Program-made: the position numbers and the translations under genes
Shown here: piece by piece, positions 56,630 to 64,000 of the stretch
Position numbering within the stretch: the stretch's first letter is position 1
Layout of the letters: the number at the start of each line of letters is the position of its first letter
The notes under the pieces: model-generated
Seen by the model: only the letters and a program-made list of their open reading frames with translations
Database searches by the model: none
Told to the model about the DNA's origin: nothing
Assembly (NCBI RefSeq): GCF_000146165.2
Contig: NC_004347.2
Location: forward strand, 3,588,821 to 3,652,820
DNA from: Shewanella oneidensis MR-1
Lineage (GTDB): Bacteria > Pseudomonadota > Gammaproteobacteria > Enterobacterales > Shewanellaceae
Length of the DNA stretch: 64,000 nt
Reading direction: 5' to 3'

Positions 56630-57058
56630 TTAATGCTGAACTTGGTGGGTGACTAAGCTTGGACGCAGCAGATTGTCATGGACGGGGCAACGGTTACACA
56701 CTGTATCTAAAAACTCATTCTTTTGTGCGTCGGTTAAGTCGGCATCAATGCTGGCATTGATCGCAATTTCCTTAAAACCTACCGGATCGTCTGAAGGCTG
56801 CCCAAATAGACCTGCTGAGTTCATCACGGCTCTCACATGCACATCAAACTGGCGAATCGTGATATTACGCTCACGTGCTACCATCTTAGCTATCGCCGAA
56901 ATATAGCCACCAAGCGAAAATAAAAACGTCTCTAAAGGATTAGCGCCCTCATTGGTGGCGCAGGGTTGATCGATGATCAGCAAATGCTCACGCACTTGCG
57001 CAGTGACCTTCCAACCGCTTGCCATATGTGTGGTGACTTCTATCACTTTTTCAGCCAT
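56630..57058 (-). CDS. OsmC-family protein
   Basis: 142 residues from ATG 57058; an ATG 12 bp upstream is also in frame, but GGAG sits ahead of the inner one. The two redox cysteines are in IDQPCATNEGANPLETFL and TVCNRCPVHDNL. The family reduces organic hydroperoxides with thiol cofactors; this short, YhfA-like branch has no tested substrate. Confidence 0.88.
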   Translation of the reverse strand: MAEKVIEVTTHMASGWKVTAQVREHLLIIDQPCATNEGANPLETFLFSLGGYISAIAKMVARERNITIRQFDVHVRAVMNSAGLFGQPSDDPVGFKEIAINASIDADLTDAQKNEFLDTVCNRCPVHDNLLRPSLVTHQVQH

Positions 57059-57279
57059 AACAAACTCCATTAGTTTTATTTAAATCAGATTATTCTAATG
57101 GTGCAAAAATGAAAAGTCACAAGCTAAGATCACAGTTTATGAAGTCAGGTTAGGGAGTCGGTGTTAAGGTTTAACCTACATGTCTAGGGTGTAAGGTTTT
57201 AAGAAAATCGCGATAAATGTGAGTTATTCTGCACAGGCAAACCAATAAAAATCCAAACCATCGAAGTAAAAAAGGCACT

Positions 57280-57315
57280 AAAAAGCCCCTTCCAATCAGA
57301 TTGGAAGAGGCTTAA
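57280..57315 (-). terminator. Intrinsic terminator after the aldehyde dehydrogenase gene
   Basis: On the minus strand AAGCCTCTTCCAA pairs with TTGGAAGGGGCTT (one mismatch) and is followed by TTTTTAG, 15 bp past the stop. Confidence 0.85.
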
Positions 57316-57330
57316 GAAGGAAATAAAGGC

Positions 57331-58827
57331 TTATAACACTATCCAAGTTGCCTTGATTTCAGTGTATTTATCAAAGGAATGCAGAGATTTATCTCGGCCA
57401 TTACCAGACTGTTTATAACCACCAAAAGGTGCGGTCATATCGCCACCATCATAATGGTTAATCCACACCATGCCACTACGCAATGCTTTAGCCGTTTTAT
57501 GCGCCTTGCTGATATCCGCCGTCCAAACACCTGCCGCTAAACCGTAAATGGTATCGTTAGCGATCGCAATCGCCTCCTCCATACCATTGAATTCAATAAC
57601 AGATAATACAGGGCCAAAGATTTCCTCGCTGGCAATTTTCATTTGGTTTTTCACATTTGAAAATACCGTTGGCTGCACATACACACCGCCCGTTTCGGCC
57701 AGCACTTGTTGCCCGCCATAGACTAGGCTTGCCCCCTCATTTTGCCCAGCCTTGATGTAGCTTAAGATGGTGTCAAGCTGCTGCTTATCGACCACGGCAC
57801 CACTGACAGTCGTTGGTTCGAGTGGATGACCGGGCTGCCAAGAAGCCAACTCTTCAGCTATAAGTCCAACAAGCTCATCTTTAACACCAGATTCCACCAG
57901 CAAACGTGAACCCGCAGTACAAACTTCACCTTGGTTAAAGCCAATGGCTTCAGCGGCAGCCACCGCCGCAGCCTTAAGATCAGGCGCATCGTTAAATACG
58001 ATGTTCGGGCTTTTACCGCCCGCCTCTAACCAGACCCGCTTCATATTCGACTCGCCCGCATAAATCATTAATTGCTTAGCGATTTTTGTTGAGCCAGTAA
58101 AGACTAAGGTATCGACATCCATATGCAGCGCCAGTGCTTTGCCGACAGTATGGCCATAGCCTGGTAGCACGTTTAATACACCTTTAGGGATCCCAGCTTG
58201 AACGGCAAGCTCGGCAATACGAATGGCGGTGAGCGGTGATTTTTCAGAGGGTTTAAGGATAACACTGTTCCCCGTAACGAGCGCTGGACCTAACTTCCAA
58301 CAGGCCATTAGCAGCGGGAAATTCCAAGGCACAATCGCCGCCACCACGCCCACGGGTTCACGGGTGATCATGCCGATTTCATTATGCGCAGTAGGCGCCA
58401 GTTCGTCATAAAGTTTGTCAATCGCTTCCCCTGACCAACGGATGGCACGGGCAGCACCAGCAACATCCACCGCCTTTGAAAAACGTATCGGTTTGCCCAT
58501 ATCCAACGTTTCTAATAGGGCCAGCTCATTGGCGTTTTCTTCCAATAACTCGGCAAAACGGATCATCACTTGTTTACGTTTAACAGGCGCCGCCTTTGAC
58601 CATACCCCAGAGTCAAAAACCTCACGAGCATTGGCCACAGCAATATTGGCGTCCATCAAATCGCAACTGGCAACTGGCGCTAATAAACGGCCATCGATTG
58701 GACTGATGCAATCAAAGGTATTACCCGATGACGCATCGCGGTATTCGCCATTAATAAAAGCCTTGCCATTGATTGCTAGGCTTACAGCGAGGTTTTCCCA
58801 ATCGCTCCGTGTTTTAGGTGTACTCAT
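57331..58827 (-). CDS. Aldehyde dehydrogenase, PuuC-like (gamma-glutamyl-gamma-aminobutyraldehyde dehydrogenase)
   Basis: 498 residues. NAD-binding and catalytic motifs: VPWNFPLLMACWKLGPALVT, the general base Glu in VWLEAGGKSPNIVF, and the nucleophile Cys in FNQGEVCTAGSRLLVE. The C-terminal FGGYKQSGNGRDKSLHSFDK fits PuuC-type enzymes of polyamine breakdown. Divergent from the aminotransferase gene at 59109 with 280 bp between; the two probably share control. The exact substrate is inferred. Confidence 0.9.
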   Translation of the reverse strand: MSTPKTRSDWENLAVSLAINGKAFINGEYRDASSGNTFDCISPIDGRLLAPVASCDLMDANIAVANAREVFDSGVWSKAAPVKRKQVMIRFAELLEENANELALLETLDMGKPIRFSKAVDVAGAARAIRWSGEAIDKLYDELAPTAHNEIGMITREPVGVVAAIVPWNFPLLMACWKLGPALVTGNSVILKPSEKSPLTAIRIAELAVQAGIPKGVLNVLPGYGHTVGKALALHMDVDTLVFTGSTKIAKQLMIYAGESNMKRVWLEAGGKSPNIVFNDAPDLKAAAVAAAEAIGFNQGEVCTAGSRLLVESGVKDELVGLIAEELASWQPGHPLEPTTVSGAVVDKQQLDTILSYIKAGQNEGASLVYGGQQVLAETGGVYVQPTVFSNVKNQMKIASEEIFGPVLSVIEFNGMEEAIAIANDTIYGLAAGVWTADISKAHKTAKALRSGMVWINHYDGGDMTAPFGGYKQSGNGRDKSLHSFDKYTEIKATWIVL

Positions 58828-59108
58828 GATGACCTCTTAATCGTTTGTATTCGTTTATTTTATATTTATTGGGATAAGGGCTATCTCGACTGACAAATGC
58901 CAAAGATGACCTAAGTCTGTAACTGCCACTTAGATTACGCTTTTCAGACATCGATATTCAATATTTTTTACAAAAATAGCATTTTTGACACAAATAACTG
59001 CACAGCACTCTTCCACGTTCATTATTTCTAACATAGCATAGCAAATATTAGCCACCCTTAACGAAGACCTGACCTCATTTAACAAGGAAAAGGACAAGGT
59101 AAACATTT

Positions 59109-60449
59109 ATGGCCGACTCACCCAACAACCTCGCTCACGAACATCCTTCACTTGAACACTATTGGATGCCTTTTACCGCCAATCGCCAATTCAAAGCGAG
59201 CCCTCGTTTACTCGCCCAAGCTGAAGGTATGTATTACACAGATATCAATGGCAACAAGGTATTAGACTCTACAGCGGGCTTATGGTGTTGTAATGCTGGC
59301 CATGGTCGCCGTGAGATCAGTGAAGCCGTCAGCAAACAAATTCGGCAGATGGATTACGCTCCCTCCTTCCAAATGGGCCATCCCATCGCTTTTGAACTGG
59401 CCGAACGTTTAACCGAACTCAGCCCAGAAGGACTCAACAAAGTATTCTTTACCAACTCAGGCTCTGAGTCGGTTGATACCGCGCTAAAAATGGCTCTTTG
59501 CTACCATAGAGCCAATGGCCAAGCGTCACGCACCCGCTTTATTGGCCGTGAAATGGGTTACCATGGCGTAGGATTTGGTGGGATCTCGGTGGGTGGTTTA
59601 AGCAATAACCGTAAAGCCTTCAGCGGCCAGCTATTGCAAGGCGTGGATCACCTGCCCCACACCTTAGACATTCAACATGCCGCCTTTAGTCGTGGCTTAC
59701 CGAGCCTCGGTGCTGAAAAAGCTGAGGTATTAGAACAATTAGTCACACTCCATGGCGCCGAAAATATTGCCGCCGTTATTGTTGAACCCATGTCAGGTTC
59801 TGCAGGGGTAATTTTACCACCTCAAGGCTACTTAAAACGCTTACGTGAAATCACTAAAAAACACGGCATCTTATTGATTTTCGATGAAGTCATTACCGCA
59901 TTTGGCCGTGTAGGTGCAGCATTCGCCAGCCAACGTTGGGGCGTTATTCCAGACATAATCACCACGGCTAAAGCCATTAATAATGGCGCCATCCCCATGG
60001 GCGCAGTGTTTGTACAGGATTATATCCACGATACTTGCATGCAAGGGCCAACCGAACTGATTGAATTTTTCCACGGTTATACCTATTCGGGCCACCCAGT
60101 CGCCGCAGCAGCAGCACTCGCCACGCTCTCCATCTACCAAAACGAGCAACTGTTTGAGCGCAGTTTTGAGCTTGAGCGGTATTTCGAAGAAGCCGTTCAT
60201 AGCCTCAAAGGGTTACCGAATGTGATTGATATTCGCAACACCGGATTAGTCGCGGGTTTCCAGCTAGCACCGAATAGCCAAGGTGTTGGTAAACGCGGAT
60301 ACAGCGTGTTCGAGCATTGTTTCCATCAAGGCACACTCGTGCGGGCAACGGGCGATATTATCGCCATGTCCCCACCACTCATTGTTGAGAAACATCAGAT
60401 TGACCAAATGGTAAATAGCCTTAGCGATGCAATTCACGCCGTTGGATGA
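59109..60449 (+). CDS. Class III (omega-amino acid:pyruvate type) aminotransferase
   Basis: 446 residues. LEHYWMPFTANRQFKASPRL at the start is typical of beta-alanine/omega-amino acid:pyruvate transaminases. FTNSGSESVDTALKMALCYH, ILLIFDEVITAFGRVGAAFA and the PLP lysine in IITTAKAINNGAIPMGAVF are visible. It probably yields malonate semialdehyde (or another semialdehyde) for the mmsA product encoded 51 bp later. Confidence 0.9.
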   Translation: MADSPNNLAHEHPSLEHYWMPFTANRQFKASPRLLAQAEGMYYTDINGNKVLDSTAGLWCCNAGHGRREISEAVSKQIRQMDYAPSFQMGHPIAFELAERLTELSPEGLNKVFFTNSGSESVDTALKMALCYHRANGQASRTRFIGREMGYHGVGFGGISVGGLSNNRKAFSGQLLQGVDHLPHTLDIQHAAFSRGLPSLGAEKAEVLEQLVTLHGAENIAAVIVEPMSGSAGVILPPQGYLKRLREITKKHGILLIFDEVITAFGRVGAAFASQRWGVIPDIITTAKAINNGAIPMGAVFVQDYIHDTCMQGPTELIEFFHGYTYSGHPVAAAAALATLSIYQNEQLFERSFELERYFEEAVHSLKGLPNVIDIRNTGLVAGFQLAPNSQGVGKRGYSVFEHCFHQGTLVRATGDIIAMSPPLIVEKHQIDQMVNSLSDAIHAVG

Positions 60450-60500
60450 TGCACTCTTTTTAATTTAAACGCCGATAAATCAGGGAAATAAAGGTTAGCT

Positions 60501-61135
60501 ATGCTCAAGATTACACACTATGTAAATGGCCAACACACTCCAGCCAGTACAAGAAGCCAAGATATTTTTGAACCCGCTACCGGCGAATGCCGAGGTCAAG
60601 TCTCCCTTGCAAGTTCCGATGAAGTCGCTGAGGCGATTGCCATCGCCAAATCTGCCTTTGACGCTTGGTCACAGGTAACGCCCCTTAATCGCGCTCGTGT
60701 ACTCTTTAAATTCAAAGCGTTAGTCGAGCAGCATATGGATGAACTCGCACAGCTCATCACCCTAGAGCACGGCAAAGTGATCGATGATGCCAAAGGAGAA
60801 CTTATCCGCGGCCTCGAAGTTGTCGAATTTGCCTGTGGTATCCCGCACTTACTCAAAGGGGAGCACACGCAGCAGGTTGGTGGTGGAGTGGATTCTTGGT
60901 CCGTTAATCAAGCTTTAGGTGTTGTCGCAGGCATAGCGCCCTTTAACTTCCCCGTGATGGTTCCCATGTGGATGTTCCCAATCGCGATTGCCTGCGGCAA
61001 CACCTTTATCATGAAACCCTCGGAAAAAGACCCAAGTTCAGTGATGCGGATTGCCGAGCTGCTCAAACAAGCAGGCTTACCCGATGGAGTGTTTAACGTG
61101 ATCAACGGTGATAAAGAGGCCGTCGATACCCTGCT
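60501..61135 (+). pseudogene. mmsA: mmsA, 5' part, interrupted by an IS10-like element
   Basis: The first ~211 codons of methylmalonate-semialdehyde dehydrogenase (CoA-acylating). It shows ITHYVNGQHTPASTRSQDIF, GVVAGIAPFNFPVMVPMWMF and IMKPSEKDPSSVMRIAELL. The frame breaks at DTLL, where the IS starts; the natural continuation THPDVQAVSFVGST is found at 62483. Removing the element and one 9-bp repeat gives an intact 496-residue enzyme. Confidence 0.92.
61127..61135. repeat. 9-bp target duplication of the IS10-like element (left copy)
   Basis: TACCCTGCT here and at 62474-62482. A 9-bp duplication is normal for IS10-group IS4 elements. Confidence 0.93.
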
Positions 61136-62473
61136 CTGAAGAATCCCCTGATGATTTTCAGATAAATCATTAAATTAGAGTGAACTTGCACCTTGAAGTG
61201 TGATCAGATGGAAGTGCGAACAAACATCAATCACAGGGCATCAAGGTGCAAGTGTTAACTATCTTACATCAATCTCTCTATCAACATTGTCCAGAAATCC
61301 ATCAAAAGCGACTGAATACACTCATGGTCGCCTGCAAAGCCCTCATCAACGCGGATTGTCTCACCCTCACGCATTTAGGGCGGCACATTGATGGCACCAG
61401 CACTCATACTAAACACTCAATAAAACGCATGGATAGATTATTGGGCAACCCGCACCTTCACCATGAAAGACTGGCTGTTTATCAGTGGCATGCAAAGTGG
61501 CTGCTAACAGCACATACGATGCCGACCATACTGGTGGATTGGTCTGATATGCGTGAAGGTCGTGAACTGATTGCACTACGCACCTCTATTGCGATTAAGG
61601 GCCGCTCTATCACGCTCTACGAGCGAACATTTCCGTTAGTACTACAAGGCACACAAACTGCCCATAATCAGTTTCTGAATGAACTCCATAAAGTGTTACC
61701 TGACAATATTACCCCGCTGATAGTCACTGACGCGGGCTTCCGTAATCCATGGTTTCGAAAAGTCGAGCAGCTCGGTTGGTATTGGCTGGGTCGTGTCAGA
61801 GGATTAAGTGTCTATCGGCTGCACCCCTTCGGTCGCCAATTTTCGCTAAAAGCGCTTTATCCCAAAGCCAGTCGTCGCGCAAAACATGTTGGGCGAGTGG
61901 CGTTATCGGTAAAGAAACCCTTGTTATGCGAGATGGTATTGTTCAGGGCTCCAAGTAAAGGCAGAAAAGGTCAGCGAAGTACGACAACAGACTGTCACCA
62001 TACGGCGCAATGGACGTATGAACTGACCGCCAAAGAGCCTTGGGCACTGGTGACCAACTTGACCATAGAAGCCATGTCGCCTCAAAAACTGGTTAATATT
62101 TACCAAAAACGGATGCAAATAGAAGAAACCTTTAGAGATTTAAAAAGCCCCGCTTATGGCTTTGGTTTACGTCATAGCAGAACACGTTATGCGGCGAGGA
62201 TGGACATACTGCTATTGATAGCATTATTGGTACAACTGGCATTTTGGTGGGTAGGATTATACGGAGAAACACAGCAATTACAGCGGCACTTCCAAGCCAA
62301 CACGGTAAAGAAAAGGAATGTGCTATCAACAATCAGGATGGGCAAAGAACTGCTGCGGCGACGGCATGACTACCCCATATCAGCAGATGATTTGCTTTGT
62401 GCTGCGAAGAAACTAGCCCAACTCTCATTAACTCATGGTTGTTGGGGCTATGAATTATGAGGGGATCCTACAG
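61136..62473 (+). mobile_element. IS4-family (IS10-like) insertion sequence inside mmsA
   Basis: 1338 bp. The left end is CTGAAGAATCCCCTGATGA and the right end, complemented, CTGTAGGATCCCCTCAT; both resemble IS10 ends. Perfect 9-bp direct repeats flank it. It carries one intact transposase gene, in the same direction as mmsA. Confidence 0.94.
61246..62460 (+). CDS. IS4-family (IS10-like) transposase
   Basis: 404 residues. DDE residues appear in TILVDWSDMREGRELIALRT, PLIVTDAGFRNPWFRKVEQL and the YREK-like KRMQIEETFRDLKSPAYGFG block. Intact and probably active in cut-and-paste transposition. Ends 13 bp before the right IS end. Confidence 0.94.
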   Translation: MQVLTILHQSLYQHCPEIHQKRLNTLMVACKALINADCLTLTHLGRHIDGTSTHTKHSIKRMDRLLGNPHLHHERLAVYQWHAKWLLTAHTMPTILVDWSDMREGRELIALRTSIAIKGRSITLYERTFPLVLQGTQTAHNQFLNELHKVLPDNITPLIVTDAGFRNPWFRKVEQLGWYWLGRVRGLSVYRLHPFGRQFSLKALYPKASRRAKHVGRVALSVKKPLLCEMVLFRAPSKGRKGQRSTTTDCHHTAQWTYELTAKEPWALVTNLTIEAMSPQKLVNIYQKRMQIEETFRDLKSPAYGFGLRHSRTRYAARMDILLLIALLVQLAFWWVGLYGETQQLQRHFQANTVKKRNVLSTIRMGKELLRRRHDYPISADDLLCAAKKLAQLSLTHGCWGYEL

Positions 62474-63338
62474 TACCCTGCTCACTCATCCAGATGTGCA
62501 AGCCGTTAGTTTTGTCGGTTCAACGCCAATCGCCGAGTATATCTACAGCACCGCATCCAAACACGGTAAACGAGTACAAGCCTTAGGCGGCGCAAAAAAC
62601 CATATGCTACTGATGCCGGATGCGGATTTAGATCAAGCGGTAAGTGCACTGATGGGCGCAGCCTACGGCAGTGCGGGCGAGCGTTGTATGGCGATATCGG
62701 TCGTGTTAGCTGTGGGTGATGTGGGTGATGAATTAGTGGAAAAACTATTGCCGCAGATCCAAAACTTAAAAGTCGGCAACGGTCTTAACCCCGAAATGGA
62801 AATGGGGCCACTCATCTCTAAACAGCATCTCGCCAAAGTCGCTGATTATGTTGAAACAGGTATTCAAGAAGGCGCAAGTTTACTGGTTGATGGCCGACAA
62901 TTATCCGTTGCCGATCATCAACAAGGTTACTTCCTTGGGGCGTGTTTATTCGACCATGTCACGCCGGATATGCGAATTTATCGCGAAGAAATCTTCGGCC
63001 CTGTGCTATCAATTGTTCGAGTCAAAGATTATCCCACTGCACTTAAACTGATAAACCAACATGAATTTGGCAACGGCACCGCCATTTTCACCCAAAGCGG
63101 TGAGGCTGCCCGTCATTTTTGTCACCATGTGCAGGTGGGTATGGTCGGCGTAAACGTACCAATCCCCGTACCGATGGCTTTCCATAGTTTTGGCGGCTGG
63201 AAACGCTCACTGTTTGGACCTTTGCATATGCATGGCCCTGATGGTGTTCGTTTTTATACCAAACGCAAAGCAATTACCGCTCGCTGGCCTGTAGGCAAAC
63301 AGACTCAAGCTGAGTTTGTAATGCCGACCATGAAATAA
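62474..63338 (+). pseudogene. mmsA: mmsA, 3' part
   Basis: Carries the remaining ~285 codons, including the catalytic Cys in GSAGERCMAISVVLAVG, EEIFGPVLSIVRVKDY and GWKRSLFGPLHMHGPDGVRF. An ATG within the IS end (62457) could start a fusion product, but it would lack the NAD-binding half. Without the enzyme, beta-alanine or valine-derived semialdehydes could not be converted to acetyl- or propionyl-CoA by this route. Confidence 0.92.
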
Positions 63339-63356
63339 CATCGACTGGAGCCCTAT

Positions 63357-63731
63357 ATGACCATGAGCGTCACGTCGATCATTCGCTTTGCCAGCGCACA
63401 ACCGCCAGTGGAGAGCTATCAAGTCGCTCCTGAAAAGCGTATTGCAGGCAATCCCACCCAGCAATTACAAAATCATTATTCTAGCCCTTGTAACCAATTT
63501 CATAGTGGAATTTGGCAAAGCGAATCAGGCGCTTGGAAAATCAACTACACTGAATATGAGTATTGTGAAATTCTCGAAGGAACCAGTGTTATTACCGATC
63601 TTGAAGGACAGTCTCAAACCTTCAGTGTCGGTGACCGCTTTATTATTCCGGCGGGATTTCAAGGTGTGTGGCAAGTAGTCACCCCCTGTCGCAAGGTGTA
63701 CGTCATCTTCGAGCAAAACTCACGTTTATAG
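63357..63731 (+). CDS. Cupin-domain protein (cupin_3 type)
   Basis: 124 residues, single small beta-barrel. SGIWQSESGAWKINYTEYEY, CEILEGTSVITDLEGQSQTF and VGDRFIIPAGFQGVWQVV match the ureidoglycine-aminohydrolase-like cupin_3 group. The metal His set is incomplete. It lies 18 bp after mmsA, so it is part of the amine catabolic cluster; its exact role is unknown. Confidence 0.85.
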   Translation: MTMSVTSIIRFASAQPPVESYQVAPEKRIAGNPTQQLQNHYSSPCNQFHSGIWQSESGAWKINYTEYEYCEILEGTSVITDLEGQSQTFSVGDRFIIPAGFQGVWQVVTPCRKVYVIFEQNSRL

Positions 63732-63751
63732 AGGTGAATTTTACCTCTATA
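63727..63751 (+). terminator. Hairpin after the cupin gene
   Basis: TATAGAGGT pairs with ACCTCTATA over GAATTTT. No T-run follows, so strength is uncertain. Confidence 0.5.
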
Positions 63752-63902
63752 GACAAAGTTAAAGCGATTTAGCTTTACCGCCATGAGGTCACAGCAACGG
63801 GGATTCCTAGGCTGTTGTTTGGCAAATCATCGGATGTATAAGCCTGTTTTTAAACACCAAACTTCGTATATCCGTGTCAATCAAGCAAATGGGAGAAATA
63901 CC

Positions 63903-64000
63903 GTGAATAACAATCTACAGAAAAAACGGCTAGCACAACTTGCAGGGCTTGCGCTGACCACCAGCTTATTTTCTAGCATAGCCGCTGCTGAAGTGTCTGG
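63903..64000 (+). CDS. Secreted or periplasmic protein, N-terminus only (cut by window end)
   Basis: GTG start at 63903 preceded by GGGAGAAA. The 32 visible residues (MNNNLQKKRLAQLAGLALTT, SLFSSIAAAEVS) form a signal peptide cleaved after AAA. Its position after an amine-catabolic cluster makes a polyamine-binding protein plausible, but nothing in the visible part proves it. Confidence 0.6.
   Translation, partial: MNNNLQKKRLAQLAGLALTTSLFSSIAAAEVS

Noticed and set aside
62457..63338. Independent dehydrogenase gene starting at the ATG within the IS10-like end
   Set aside because: The first residues come from the IS end; the rest is the displaced 3' part of mmsA.
1..64000. CRISPR arrays, rRNA genes or prophage modules
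   Set aside because: No regularly spaced repeats, rRNA-like stretches or phage structural genes were seen in reading the window.

Overview
The window reads as chromosomal DNA of a Shewanella, close to the S. oneidensis / S. putrefaciens group. The evidence is conserved gammaproteobacterial gene order (relA-rlmD facing barA; recN against pgpA-thiL-nusB-ribH-ribBA-ribC-ribD-nrdR; glyA facing ettA), a Shewanella-type periplasmic phosphatase, and a dense load of insertion sequences. The species was not tested by any search.

Layout. 1-9.2 kb is an accessory island. It holds the end of one IS256-family element, a SUFU-domain gene, an IS3 fragment, two tandem RAYT (Y1/HUH) transposase genes of which the first is truncated, a WGR-domain gene, a small immunity-like gene, an IS3-family element broken by several lesions and by a nested IS256 copy, and a WG-repeat-like gene of unknown function. 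9.2-30.4 kb is core genome: stringent response (relA), 23S rRNA methylation (rlmD), BarA sensor kinase and a DUF416 gene, a LysR/AEC-transporter pair, SOS-controlled recN with two LexA boxes, the riboflavin/thiamine/nusB/pgpA operon, nrdR, glyA and ettA. 30.4-33.3 kb carries a LysR regulator divergent from a secreted metallo-beta-lactamase-fold protein and a DsbA-family protein. 33.4-38.3 kb is a pilY1 gene split by an IS5-family element. 38.8-46.6 kb has a phosphatase, a periplasmic solute-binding protein, an RND efflux pair and an MFS exporter. 46.65-46.94 kb is a compact MITE-like element, followed by an AraC regulator. 48-51 kb is a cyclic-dinucleotide block: GGDEF cyclase, NYN/LabA protein, HD plus HD-GYP protein. 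51.1-56.5 kb is a MexEF-type RND system with a divergent TetR regulator. 56.6-64 kb holds an OsmC protein, a PuuC-like aldehyde dehydrogenase, a class III aminotransferase, an mmsA gene split by an IS10-like element, a cupin protein and the start of a secreted protein; together these look like an amine/beta-alanine catabolic cluster.

Insertion sequences have disabled at least two chromosomal genes here. pilY1 was hit at a TA, which is duplicated, and mmsA was hit with a 9-bp target duplication. In both cases removing the element and one target copy restores a full reading frame, so the insertions look recent.

The least explained structures are these: (i) a hairpin ahead of both RAYT genes that pairs the Shine-Dalgarno sequence and shows a compensatory base-pair change between copies; (ii) the 283-bp bilobed MITE, whose ends closely match those of the IS5 element that split pilY1, both flanked by TA; (iii) orphan immunity-like genes between IS copies in the 0-9 kb island; and (iv) a two-HD-domain phosphodiesterase next to a diguanylate cyclase and a NYN protein. 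No complete new multi-gene system could be demonstrated from sequence alone.
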